NCBI GenBank assembly: GCA_036557705.1
Contig: DATBHB010000141.1
Span: 9,159 to 73,158, forward strand
Direction: 5' to 3'
Source: VAZQ01 sp036557705
GTDB lineage: Bacteria > Pseudomonadota > Alphaproteobacteria > Rhizobiales > Xanthobacteraceae
DNA: 64,000 nt
Shown here: in pieces, positions 8,015 to 16,149 of the stretch
Position numbering within the stretch: the stretch's first letter is position 1
How the letters are laid out: every line of letters starts with the position of its first letter
Made by a program: the position numbers and the translations under genes
Notes under the pieces: generated by a model
Databases searched by the model: none
What the model saw: the letters and a program-made list of their open reading frames with translations, nothing else
Told to the model about the DNA's origin: nothing

Positions 8015-8449
8015 ATGTGGCTCCTGTTTGCATCGACCGCATCGATATTGTGGGGTCTGTCATATTCATTAAGCGAGCAGATTTACAGGCACATTTCCAT
8101 CTATACCACATTGGCTGTGGGTACATTGATAATGTCGGCGGCATTTTTCGTCGCCGCTTGGTCAAAAGGGGTCCTTGCGCTTGATCTGGTCAAGATATCG
8201 ACGGTACCGAAAGTGTTCGTATTGTTCTCCTTTGGAGTCGTAGTACTCGCGCTCGCCGAGCTTTTCATTGCCCTCTCAATCACCAGCAAGAGCGCCGCTC
8301 TGGCGGGACTTATCGAAATATCGTATCCGCTCTTTATCGCTCTATTCTCGTATCTCTTGTTCAAGGAGAATGAACTTAATGTTCCCACAGCAATCGGTGG
8401 GCTGCTGATATTTTCCGGAGTTGCCGTAGTCTACTGGTTCAGTAAGTAG
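8015..8449 (+). CDS. Small EamA/DMT-type membrane protein (half-size transporter)
   Basis: A 144 aa protein with about five membrane helices that corresponds to a single EamA domain; ordinary drug/metabolite transporters of this family carry two such domains (about 300 aa). The last part, EISYPLFIALFSYLLFKENE followed by GGLLIFSGVAVVY, is the typical end of an EamA repeat. Single-domain members are known and may work as dimers. The gene is visibly richer in A and T than its neighbours and uses codons such as ATA and TTA, which suggests recent arrival. Start ATG 8015 is followed at once by the first helix; no strong ribosome-binding site is visible. Confidence 0.72.
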   Translation: MWLLFASTASILWGLSYSLSEQIYRHISIYTTLAVGTLIMSAAFFVAAWSKGVLALDLVKISTVPKVFVLFSFGVVVLALAELFIALSITSKSAALAGLIEISYPLFIALFSYLLFKENELNVPTAIGGLLIFSGVAVVYWFSK

Positions 8450-8587
8450 GGCCGAAATGCGAATCGGACGTTGCATTTTGGGAGCCGCCCGGCGAGCAAT
8501 CGAGTGCCTAAACTGGAAGCCGGAATGCAGCGGTGCTTGCGGCACCATGAAGCCAAAGGTCAAAATCCCCCTGACGCATCGCCATGA

Positions 8588-9277
8588 CAGATAATACGAT
8601 CTCGCTCATCGCAGGCGTTGGCGGATGAAGTCGGGCATCCGACCGGGATGATAGCCTGCACTGATTTTTGCGCGCCCGACATCGAGCGCATGATCGAGCT
8701 CTATCGCTCTGTCAACCGGATCCGGGCAGTGCGCCAGCACCTCGCTTGGCATCCCACGCGCGAGCTGTTGCGCTTCGCCCAAGCACCGGATGTGCTCACC
8801 GATGCCGCTTGGCGCCGCGGCCTTACGTTGGTGAGGAATGATGACCTCGCCTGCGAGATCGAGATCGTCGCCACGCAGCTGGCCGACTTTACGGACGTGG
8901 CGAGAAGCTTCCCCGATCAACGACTCATCCTGCCTTTGATGGGTTGGCCGATCGACCTAACGGAACAAGGGTTCTCCACGTGGCGAAACGCGATGTCTGC
9001 GCTGGCTCATTGCGAGAACGTCGTAGTCAAGATTTTCGGTGCCGAGTGCATTTTCGGTCTCAACTGGAGAGTCGCGCAAATCCGGCCGTGGGTGTTGACG
9101 GCCATCGACCTGTTCACGCCTGGTCGCTGCATGTTCGCGAGCCACATGCCGATCGCGGCACTGTCGCGCAGCATCCAAGACCTGTTCAACGCCTACGGGA
9201 AGATCGTCGAGGACTTCACCTCGTCGGAGCGGCGATCCTTGTTCCACGACACGGCGGCGACAACCTACCGGCTATGA
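8588..9277 (+). pseudogene. Amidohydrolase-2 family gene lacking its N-terminus
   Basis: The reading frame encodes the middle and end of a TIM-barrel metal-dependent hydrolase: SSQALADEVGHPTG, IRAVRQHLAWHP, then ILPLMGWPIDL, NVVVKIFGAE and RCMFASHMPI align in order with amidohydrolase-2 enzymes such as lactonases. The start of the barrel, including the metal-binding HxH motif expected in the first 20 residues, is missing. The frame runs back to a stop at 8585 without an ATG; only a TTG at 8618 could serve as start. Usual length is about 280-300 aa; here at most 229 codons remain. I call it a decayed 3' fragment. It could still be translated, but without HxH it should not be catalytic. Confidence 0.7.
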
Positions 9278-9359
9278 AGTCTGCGAAAAATCGCCCGCTT
9301 GAAGTAACGTAGGCACCCCCTTCTTGAATAGGGGCCACTGCTTCTATCTAGCCGCGCAG

Positions 9360-9899
9360 CTAAGGTTTGATGCGTTCTGCCCGTTGAATAAGCTCGTTCG
9401 AAGGTAATTTCGAATTGAGCAATTTCCGCGCTTGTTCTGCTCCGCTCACGGGTAGTTTGGCTGGATCAATCAATCCTACTTGCGCGAGGAGTGAACCTTG
9501 GTCCCAGTAGATATGCTCGTACGCGACCTTGCCCTTCTCAATTGCCATAACCACGACGTGGGGAAGCTCGACCTTTCGGCCAGTGGGCGGCACACCCGGC
9601 AGCATCGCTGGCATTTCCATATCATGTGTGAAGGTCAAAACGAATTCGTCAATAACTCGCCCTTGCCCGATCGTGCGCGAAATACGCTCGAGGTGCGTAT
9701 CTGCGGGCCAGTGGCCGATAAAATAAGAACTATAGAACCGTCGAACTTCGTCGCGTCCGTTTCCTCCCGTCATGACGGGAACGTGCGTGACGTACGGATG
9801 GTCCACCATCGTTGCCATCGTCGCATCGACATCGCGCGCCACGAATTCCGCGTGTACATGCGCATCGAAAACTTTACCCAAATCGTCAGATTGCTCCAT
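9360..9899 (-). CDS. NTF2-like/SnoaL-type protein
   Basis: A 179 aa protein with the feel of the SnoaL/ester-cyclase branch of the NTF2 fold: VFDAHVHAEFVARDVDATMA, then RRFYSSYFIGHWP, and a late FTHDMEMPAMLPG and VVVMAIEKGKVAYEHIYWDQ stretch, where the last part matches the typical strand lining the pocket. The start at 9899 is chosen because AGAGG lies at a good distance upstream on the reverse strand; a GTG nine bases earlier is inside that site. The protein has no signal peptide. It lies 90 bases downstream of a methyltransferase gene on the same strand, so the two could be co-transcribed. The substrate is unknown. Confidence 0.72.
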   Translation of the reverse strand: MEQSDDLGKVFDAHVHAEFVARDVDATMATMVDHPYVTHVPVMTGGNGRDEVRRFYSSYFIGHWPADTHLERISRTIGQGRVIDEFVLTFTHDMEMPAMLPGVPPTGRKVELPHVVVMAIEKGKVAYEHIYWDQGSLLAQVGLIDPAKLPVSGAEQARKLLNSKLPSNELIQRAERIKP

Positions 9900-9989
9900 C
9901 GTTCTCACCTCTTGCAGGGACAGCTAGACTTGCCGCCACGAGAAACTCCCTTTCTTCGATCGCAACTACAACAGGGCGCGTTGATCGTT

Positions 9990-10784
9990 CTACTGGCGCA
10001 GCCGCGCCGAACCGTTAGGTCGCCGTGCGGTCGTCGCGGTGAACGCAATCGTAGTAGTCCAATAGGTCGGATCGACGTAAAGCTTAAAGAACTCGTCGAG
10101 TGTTTCCTGCAATACGCCGCCTTCGCTTGTGAGTTTGTGGACGATCTCACGGATGCCGTAATCCCACCACTGCGCAAACTCTGAACCGCCGTTATAGAGA
10201 ATCGCGTGCCCTTCGGAACTGATATCGAGCAAGCCATCGGCCTGCATCCATGCGGGAAGTTTTCGACCGACGTAATAATCGATCTGATGGCTCTCCGCCC
10301 ATCGAATGAATTGCTCCCAGAAATGCTTTTGCGACGGCGGCTCCGCGGTCCAGGTGGGGTAAAAATCGGGTTCTTGAATGAAAAGCCGGCCACCCGGTTT
10401 GAGCCAGCGCGCCATCCTACCCACGACGGCTCGGCGCTCGGGCAGATGGTGCAGAAGCGCGCGAATGGCGATGAGATCATAGGGCGCGTCCGGCGCCTCA
10501 TCGTGCACGACGTCGAACTTGCGGACTTCCAGATTGCCGCCAGCGATACCTTCCATCAGATCGGGACGGATGTCGGTGGCAACCACATGCCCGGCCGGCC
10601 CAACTCGCTGCGCAATCCACTGCGACAGCGAACCATTGCCCGCGCCGATCTCCAGGCAGCGCCAACCCGCGGCAACACCTATACGCTGGAGATGAAACTG
10701 GCTCGACGGGTCCAGCAAATTCGACATCAGGCGGAGCCGATCCCGTTCGCCCTTCAGATTGTGTTTCCAGACGTACTCGGCCAT
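9990..10784 (-). CDS. Class I SAM-dependent methyltransferase
   Basis: A 264 aa Rossmann-fold methyltransferase. Motif I is clear at about residues 43-52 (CLEIGAGNGS), the acidic residue of motif II is in VVATDIRPD, and a LIAIRALLHHLPER stretch follows as motif IV/post region, then WLKPGGRLFIQEPDF as motif V. This layout resembles small-molecule methyltransferases of the UbiE/COQ5-like class. The C-terminal 100 residues vary and should set the substrate, which I cannot name. The gene is upstream of the NTF2-like gene on the same strand and divergent from the iron-type alcohol dehydrogenase gene. Confidence 0.82.
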   Translation of the reverse strand: MAEYVWKHNLKGERDRLRLMSNLLDPSSQFHLQRIGVAAGWRCLEIGAGNGSLSQWIAQRVGPAGHVVATDIRPDLMEGIAGGNLEVRKFDVVHDEAPDAPYDLIAIRALLHHLPERRAVVGRMARWLKPGGRLFIQEPDFYPTWTAEPPSQKHFWEQFIRWAESHQIDYYVGRKLPAWMQADGLLDISSEGHAILYNGGSEFAQWWDYGIREIVHKLTSEGGVLQETLDEFFKLYVDPTYWTTTIAFTATTARRPNGSARLRQ

Positions 10785-11120
10785 GAGTGCCTCAGTGTAC
10801 GGATCACCTTACCATGTCCAGGAGGGGAGGGGGCGTGGTGTATCCAGGACTTTTCGACTCTCAATGTCGGAGCTAAAGGAATAGCCTCATGAGACGGCGT
10901 GCCGCCCATCGGCCGTGATTTCCGACCTTGATACATCGTGATATTGTCGGCCATGAGCTTGTTCGTATAGAGCCGCACGCGAGGGCGGCCTTCTATCGAC
11001 CGCGCGAACGCAAAAGCGCGTATTAGCAGCTGCGATCAAGACCTTTACGGGCTATCCAGGCCTGCCAGCGCGTGATCAAATGCCCAAGACGTTGGATTTC
11101 ATGCAACGGCCGCCCCTAGG
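10785..11120. other. Gap between divergent genes
   Basis: 336 bases between the methyltransferase (reverse) and the dehydrogenase (forward). It should hold both promoters. A purine-rich run lies at about 10818-10835. I see no RNA gene, no repeat of the families found elsewhere in the window and no convincing small gene. Confidence 0.4.
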
Positions 11121-12290
11121 ATGACATCGGAGAACCGCCGCATGTTGCAATCCGGTCGTATCGTTTTCAGCAAAATGGACGAGGTCGTTTTCGGCAAGCC
11201 AGCCGCGGAGGCGGTGGCCGATCAGGCGCGCCGTCTGGACGCCTCGCGCGTCTTTCTGCTGGTCAGCGGCACGCTGAACCGTAAGACCCCTGAAATCGAT
11301 TACGTCCGCAAGGCCCTTGGCATCCGTCATGCCGGCACTTTCGACGCCATGTTGCCACACACGCCCCGCTCCTGTGTGATCGCCGCCACCGATCAGGCGC
11401 GCGACACCAACGTGGACCTCATCGTCACGATCGGCGGAGGTTCGGTCACCGACGGCGCAAAAGCGGTGCAGCTTTGTCTCGCCAACGATGTGCGTTCGAC
11501 GGATGCGCTTGACGCGTTGCGTCCGCTCAACGGAGCGTGTCACGCTCCGACCGTACCGCATGTCGCGGTACCAACCACGCTCTCGGCAGCCGAGTTCAGC
11601 GCCATTGCCGGGGTCACCGACGAGCGAAGCAGGACCAAGGAACTGTTTCTCCATCCCGGCATCGTTCCGCGGGCAGTGATCCTCGACCCGGCCGTCACGG
11701 TGCACACGCCCGAATGGTTGTTTATCTCGACCGGGATCCGCGCTGTCGACCATTGTGTGGAAGGCATCTGCTCCATCGAGGCCAACCCGTTCGGTAGCGC
11801 GCAGGCCCTGCAAGGCTTGAAACTACTGGTTCGCGGATTACCGGGCGTGAAGTCGGACCCACAAGACCTCGCTGCCCGTCTCGATTGCCTCCTGGGGTCG
11901 TGGCTCTCCATGGGGCCGCTGGCGAGTGGCGTGCCGATGGGCGCGAGCCACGGTATCGGCTACGTGCTCGGCGCGCTGTTCGACGTGCCGCACGGCTATA
12001 CCTCCTGTATCATGCTCCCCGCAGTGATGCGCTGGAACAAGCCGGTCAATGCGGTGCAGCAGAATCTGGTATCATCAGCGATGAACCGCGCGGGCGAGGA
12101 GGCTGGCGACCTTCTCGACGTCTTCATCGGGACGATGGGCATGCCCCGCAGCCTCGGCGCAGTCGGCATCGGGCGCGAGGGCTTCGACGTCATCGCCGCC
12201 GAAGCAATGAAAACGCCATGGGTAGCGCGAAATCCCCGGCGCATCGACCACCCTGCGCAAGTACGCGAGATTCTCGAACTCGCGGCCTGA
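11121..12290 (+). CDS. Iron-containing-alcohol-dehydrogenase-fold dehydrogenase (maleylacetate reductase-like)
   Basis: A 389 aa protein of the Fe-ADH superfamily. The N-terminal nucleotide-binding half has IVTIGGGSVTDGAKA, the classic GGGS loop. The C-terminal helical half has AVDHCVEGICS and SHGIGYVLGALFDVPHGY, with two histidines 14 residues apart as in the metal site of FucO. The aspartate expected four residues before the first site histidine is an arginine (GIRAVDH), a change at the same position that is non-acidic in maleylacetate reductases. It may therefore act without a bound metal or reduce an oxo-acid rather than a simple aldehyde. The exact substrate is unknown. The start at 11121 follows AGG closely; 11142 is an alternative. 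Confidence 0.78.
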   Translation: MTSENRRMLQSGRIVFSKMDEVVFGKPAAEAVADQARRLDASRVFLLVSGTLNRKTPEIDYVRKALGIRHAGTFDAMLPHTPRSCVIAATDQARDTNVDLIVTIGGGSVTDGAKAVQLCLANDVRSTDALDALRPLNGACHAPTVPHVAVPTTLSAAEFSAIAGVTDERSRTKELFLHPGIVPRAVILDPAVTVHTPEWLFISTGIRAVDHCVEGICSIEANPFGSAQALQGLKLLVRGLPGVKSDPQDLAARLDCLLGSWLSMGPLASGVPMGASHGIGYVLGALFDVPHGYTSCIMLPAVMRWNKPVNAVQQNLVSSAMNRAGEEAGDLLDVFIGTMGMPRSLGAVGIGREGFDVIAAEAMKTPWVARNPRRIDHPAQVREILELAA

Positions 12291-12631
12291 TTCGCGCGGA
12301 GCGAACAGGGCTTGGATCGCCCAGGCCACGTGTGCTTGCACTTCGCGGCCGCCCGATCTGCGTCGATCTGATCGCCACCGCGAAACCGGTCTGAGAGGCA
12401 ATGCCCGGTGGTATGGCAGGGCGTTCTGGAATCCTTCATAGTACGTAATCGAGTCGGAGCAGTTGTGCGCTGGAGGTCTGCACTTTACCAGCGAGATGAC
12501 GCAGCCGGGATCGAAGGCAGTCGTGGTGGCCATGGCGCAGGACTGGACTCGTGCTGGCAGATGCAGCCGAAACGAACGAGCGCGTCTATCAGCACGTGCT
12601 ATCCCAAAGGATGCATTGTCGGAGTGACGTA
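12291..12631. other. Gap without recognisable gene
   Basis: 341 bases between the dehydrogenase and the dehydroquinase-like gene, both forward. Short frames on both strands give no family resemblance that I can name. A GGAG ribosome-binding site for the next gene lies at 12621. No repeat or RNA gene is visible. Confidence 0.4.
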
Positions 12632-13081
12632 ATGAAGATTCTGCTCGTCCAGGGCGCAAACCTGACCTTCCTCGGGCGACGCGAGCCTGCGATCTACGGC
12701 ACCACAACTGCCGCCGAGCTTGACGCCATGTTGCGGTATCACGCTCAAGAGCATGGCTACGACCTCGACATTTTCTACAGTAACATCGAGGGCGAGGCGA
12801 TCAATCGCATCTACCGCGCGGTAGACGAAGGCTTCAACGGCTTGGTGATGAATCCGGCTGGATTCACCTACGCCGGTTTCGCGCTTAAGGACTGCATCAA
12901 GGGCGCCGGTTTACCCTACGTCGAGGTGCATATCAGTAATATTGCCGAACGCAACATTCACTGCGTCCTCTCGGACGTGTCAGTAGGGTTCATCACCGGT
13001 TTCGGGATGCACTCCTACATTCTCGGTCTTGAGGCAATGCTGGAAATCTTGCGGGCGCCGCTCGAGCAAGCGCGGTTGTGA
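12632..13081 (+). CDS. Divergent type II 3-dehydroquinate dehydratase-like protein
   Basis: A 149 aa protein with the flavodoxin-like type II dehydroquinase fold. It keeps NLTFLGRREPAIYG near the N-terminus with the arginine (R17) and tyrosine (Y22) of the active-site lid, the SNIEGE stretch, NPAGFTY (family NPGAxTH), EVHISN and FGMHSYILGLEAM. The normally conserved histidine after NPGAxT is a tyrosine (Y80), and the HAREEFRxxS lid stretch is shortened and altered (IAERNIHC). It therefore may not dehydrate 3-dehydroquinate at normal rates and may have another substrate. The start is supported by GGAG 11 bases upstream; a longer frame exists. It follows the dehydrogenase gene, perhaps as one catabolic unit. 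Confidence 0.72.
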   Translation: MKILLVQGANLTFLGRREPAIYGTTTAAELDAMLRYHAQEHGYDLDIFYSNIEGEAINRIYRAVDEGFNGLVMNPAGFTYAGFALKDCIKGAGLPYVEVHISNIAERNIHCVLSDVSVGFITGFGMHSYILGLEAMLEILRAPLEQARL

Positions 13082-13355
13082 CGACTGGGTGTCGCAAAAA
13101 ACACGGTGCGGAACCAGCTGGCGTCCTGCCGAAACAGAGGTGAGCGCGCTTAGCGCAAGGCCGATTCAGGCCTCGGCAGGCGACGTTGTTCTCGTGCTCC
13201 CAACCGTCGAGTTCTGCTGCGGCATGAGGTGTTTGGGGAGGAATTTTTCCAGCGATTGCGGGCAGCTTTTGTATTGATTTTCTCAAAGTCGTGTTTTAAC
13301 AGTTGGAATGGTGGCCCCCCGGCGCATCGTCGATACAGCCGAAAAATGCCACGGC

Positions 13356-14072
13356 TCAAATCAGCTTCAATTCCCGCAGGCTGGCGTGACCATGCTTGCC
13401 GACGATGAGGTGGTCGTGCACGGCGATCCCGAGTTGCTTCGCCGTCTCGATGATGTTTCGCGTCATGTCGATGTCGGCGCGCGAAGGGGTCGGGTCGCCG
13501 GAAGGATGGTTGTGGACCAGAACAAGCGCCGTTGCTGAGAGTTCGAGCGCGCGTTTGACCACTTCGCGGGGATAAACGGGGGTATGATCGACGGTTCCGG
13601 TCTGCTGCACTTCGTCCGCGATGAGCTGGTTGCGCTTGTTCAGGAAGAGCACCCGGAACTGTTCGCGGTCGTCGAAGGCCATCGAACTGCGGCAATACTC
13701 GATGACGCTGCGGTTCGACGAGAGAACGGTCTGTTTCTTCAGCTCTCCCTTCAAAAGACGGTTGGAAGCCGCTTGGATGATTTTGAGTTGGGTAGCTACG
13801 GCGTCGCCGACGCCCTTCACTTGTTTCAGCCGCTGGTAGGGCGCCGCGATCACTTCCGAGAACGAGCCGAATGTCTCGATCAGCTCCTTGGCGAGCGGCT
13901 TCATGTCCCGCCGCGGGACGGCTTGGCACAAGACGAGTTCGAGGAGCTCATAATCGGGAAGCGTTTCGATCGTAAGCAGAAAACGCGCACGCAGGCGTTG
14001 TCGGTGCCCGTGATAGTGCGGCGCCTTGTCGGGTGATGCAGATTGCTCTTCGGTCTTGCCGTTCTCGGCCAT
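13356..14072 (-). CDS. radC: RadC family JAB-domain protein
   Basis: A 238 aa RadC protein. The N-terminal helix-hairpin-helix region (LKQVKGVGDAVATQLK) is followed by the JAB/MPN-like domain with HNHPSGDPTPSRADID, the metal-site signature. The historic DNA-repair role of RadC is doubtful; many members are of unknown function. The start at 14072 (MAENGK) is preferred over a GTG-type upstream start because the extra residues look like translated leader. It is the last gene of the run sfsA-map-radC on the reverse strand, 122 bases after map; this order is common in alphaproteobacteria. Its final codons overlap no other gene. Confidence 0.9.
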   Translation of the reverse strand: MAENGKTEEQSASPDKAPHYHGHRQRLRARFLLTIETLPDYELLELVLCQAVPRRDMKPLAKELIETFGSFSEVIAAPYQRLKQVKGVGDAVATQLKIIQAASNRLLKGELKKQTVLSSNRSVIEYCRSSMAFDDREQFRVLFLNKRNQLIADEVQQTGTVDHTPVYPREVVKRALELSATALVLVHNHPSGDPTPSRADIDMTRNIIETAKQLGIAVHDHLIVGKHGHASLRELKLI

Positions 14073-14194
14073 GCCGCGAGCATGCCCGCATGGGTGCAAA
14101 ATGCAACGGGGCTGTAGGGACTGTAACCCGGAGGTCGCGGCGCCTCACCCATCCACCTGTTCGGCCGGCCTTCCAAGGCGCCGCGACATCCGGG

Positions 14195-15034
14195 TTAGAA
14201 CGGGCGCCCCTCGCTGGCAAATCGCGGCCGATCGAGCCCGTTCGGGGAAAGCGTGAAGATCTCGACTCCGCTTGGGGTCACCGCGATCGTGTGCTCGAAC
14301 TGCGCCGAGAGGGAACGGTCGCGGGTGACCGCGGTCCAGCCGTCGGAGAGGACCTTCACGTGCGGGCGCCCGAGATTGATCATCGGCTCGACGGTGAAGA
14401 ACATGCCCGGGCGCAGCACCACACCTTCGCCCAGCCTGCCGACATGGACGACATTGGGCTCGTCGTGGAACAGGCGGCCGACACCATGGCCGCAGAAATC
14501 GCGCACCACGCTCATATGCTGGCCTTCGACGTAGCTCTGGATGGCGGCGCCGATGTCGCCCGTCGTGGCGCCGGGACGGATCACCGAAATGCCGCGCATC
14601 ATCGCCTCGTAGGTCACCTCGATCAGCCGTTCGGCGCGGCGCGGAATCGCGCCTACCGCATACATGCGGCTCGAATCGCCGTGCCAGCCGTCGAGGATGA
14701 GCGTGACGTCGACGTTGACGATGTCGCCCTCGCGCAGCGTCCTCTCGCTCGGAATGCCGTGGCACACAACGTGATTGACCGAGGTGCAGGTCGAGTTCCG
14801 GTAGCCGCGATACATCAGCGTCGCCGGCAGAGCCTCATTGGCGAGGGCAAACTCAAACACCAGGCGGTCGATTTTTTCGGTCGGCACTCCCGGGCGGATT
14901 TCGGCCGTAAGCATGTCGAGACATTCGGCCGCGAGCCGGCCGGCTCTGCGCATGCTTTCAAAGGCTGCAGCGCCGTGAATCTTGATCTGACCGGTCTTGC
15001 GCTGCGGCGCCAGCGCCGCGTCGACGTAGCTCAT
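14195..15034 (-). CDS. map: Methionine aminopeptidase, type I
   Basis: A 279 aa type I methionine aminopeptidase, which removes the N-terminal methionine from new proteins. The five metal ligands are all present: two aspartates in VNVDVTLILDGWHGDSS, histidine in CGHGVGRLFH, glutamate in FTVEPMI and glutamate in QFEHTIAV. The binding-pocket histidine CHGIPSE is also there. The start MSYVDAAL at 15034 matches the usual length; a longer frame reaches 15169 but gives an arginine-rich leader without family likeness. It sits between sfsA and radC on the same strand. The reading frame is intact. Confidence 0.95.
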   Translation of the reverse strand: MSYVDAALAPQRKTGQIKIHGAAAFESMRRAGRLAAECLDMLTAEIRPGVPTEKIDRLVFEFALANEALPATLMYRGYRNSTCTSVNHVVCHGIPSERTLREGDIVNVDVTLILDGWHGDSSRMYAVGAIPRRAERLIEVTYEAMMRGISVIRPGATTGDIGAAIQSYVEGQHMSVVRDFCGHGVGRLFHDEPNVVHVGRLGEGVVLRPGMFFTVEPMINLGRPHVKVLSDGWTAVTRDRSLSAQFEHTIAVTPSGVEIFTLSPNGLDRPRFASEGRPF

Positions 15035-15181
15035 TCCCGCATTGCGGCCGTGCCGCCTCCTGCGGCCGGACGCCGCTTGTGCATGCGCAATGTAGGCAGC
15101 AGGACGCTGGAAGCAAGCACACAAGTGTGTCCCGGGCGAAGCGCAGTGCGGGCGTCGCATCCGGGACACGCTTTCGTGGTG

Positions 15182-15898
15182 TCAGCCCACGATCGGTATT
15201 GCGTCGCCGACCTCGATGCTCTCGCAGCTGAGGCGGCATCGCCGCGCCAGCGCCTCGACGCCGGCCGCCCGCGCCGAATCGAACGCCTTGGCATAGGCCG
15301 GGTCGATGTCGCGGGCGAGGGCAAAGCGAGCCGCCGAGCCGATCTGGACGAGAAACAACATTACGGCGCGCGCTCCCGCCGTCGCCATTTCGCTCAATTC
15401 CACGAGATGCTTGGTGCCGCGTCGCGTCACCGCGTCCGGAAACTCGGCAAGTGCGGCCTGGCGCATCAGGTGAACGTTCTTGATCTCCACATAGCAGGGC
15501 GGCCGTGCCGGGGCTTCGAGCAGCAAATCGACGCGCGAGTTTTTGCCGTATTTCACTTCCCGGCGCGCGATGGGGTAGCCAGCCAGTTCCGGGATGAGTC
15601 CCGCCGCAATCGCCTCGGCGGCGAGTGCGTTGGGGTGACCAGTGTTTATTCCGACGAGTTCGATTCCGCTGCCGAGATCAACTTCGATCAGCTCCCAGCT
15701 GTGCGCAAGCTTGCGCTTGATGTTCGTAGATTTCGAAAGCCACACCCTCGCGCCGGGAACAGCAAGCCCGATCATCGATCCCGGATTGGCGCAATGCACA
15801 GTCACCGTCTCGCCCGAAGGCAAGAGGACGTCAGCGAGAAATCGCTTGTAGCGCCGCACCAAAGTCGCCGGCAGGAGAGCGGAGGGAAATCGCATCAC
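15182..15898 (-). CDS. sfsA: SfsA family DNA/RNA nuclease-like protein
   Basis: A 238 aa SfsA homologue, full length for the family (about 230-240 aa). It has the N-terminal OB-like part (RRYKRFLADVLLPSG, VHCANPGSM) and the C-terminal nuclease-like part with SRVDLLLE, YVEIKNVHL and FPDAVTRRGTKHLVEL, which carry the D-ExK type residues. E. coli SfsA was named from sugar fermentation stimulation; its biochemical role is thought to be nucleic-acid binding or cutting. It is first of the sfsA-map-radC run. Its start codon lies next to the CGTCAT-type palindromes at 15899-16031. Confidence 0.92.
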   Translation of the reverse strand: MMRFPSALLPATLVRRYKRFLADVLLPSGETVTVHCANPGSMIGLAVPGARVWLSKSTNIKRKLAHSWELIEVDLGSGIELVGINTGHPNALAAEAIAAGLIPELAGYPIARREVKYGKNSRVDLLLEAPARPPCYVEIKNVHLMRQAALAEFPDAVTRRGTKHLVELSEMATAGARAVMLFLVQIGSAARFALARDIDPAYAKAFDSARAAGVEALARRCRLSCESIEVGDAIPIVG

Positions 15899-15957
15899 GT
15901 CGTCATCCTGAGGTGCGCGCGTCCGCTTTCTTGGACGCGCGCCTCGAAGGACGACGG
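15899..15957. repeat. CGTCAT hairpin, copy 1
   Basis: A palindromic element just upstream of sfsA. Outer arms are CGTCATCCTGAGG and CCTCGAAGGACGACGG, which pair except for a few central bases. The inner stem is GCGCGTCC/GGACGCGC with loop GCTTTCTT. It is the first of a head-to-head pair with 15971-16031 and is related to 45581-45645. The outer arms are kept between copies while the inner stem differs. Confidence 0.8.
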
Positions 15958-15970
15958 CCCATATTATTGC

Positions 15971-16031
15971 CCGTCATCCTTCGAGGCTCGCACGTAATCG
16001 AGCGATTACGTGCTCGCGCCTCAGGATGACG
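15971..16031. repeat. CGTCAT hairpin, copy 2 (inverted)
   Basis: The same outer arms as the neighbouring copy, in the opposite orientation: read on the reverse strand it starts TCGTCATCCTGAGGCGCGAG and ends CTCGAAGGATGACGG. Its inner stem is CACGTAATCG/CGATTACGTG, unrelated to the inner stem of copy 1. The pair together fills the divergent gap between sfsA and the binding protein gene at 16150, so it may influence either promoter. Confidence 0.8.
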
Positions 16032-16149
16032 AATTCCTGCTGGCTGTGGCGTCGATGAGATATCCATCGTTTTGCTATAGCAAACAGCGCTCGATTCGCG
16101 CACTATGGGGCAAGCTCGGCAGAGGCAGTTGTGGATCAGAAGGCGCGGG

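Noticed and set aside
10754..10978. Small reverse frame (74 codons) between divergent genes
   Set aside because: Overlaps the start of the methyltransferase gene, no ribosome-binding site, no family likeness.
14033..15997. 654-codon forward open frame across radC, map and sfsA
   Set aside because: It runs antisense to three conserved genes and shows no domain; it is a product of high GC.
15899..16031. Insertion sequence ends
   Set aside because: Arms look like terminal inverted repeats, but no transposase gene or target duplication is visible, and the centre is only a short stem.
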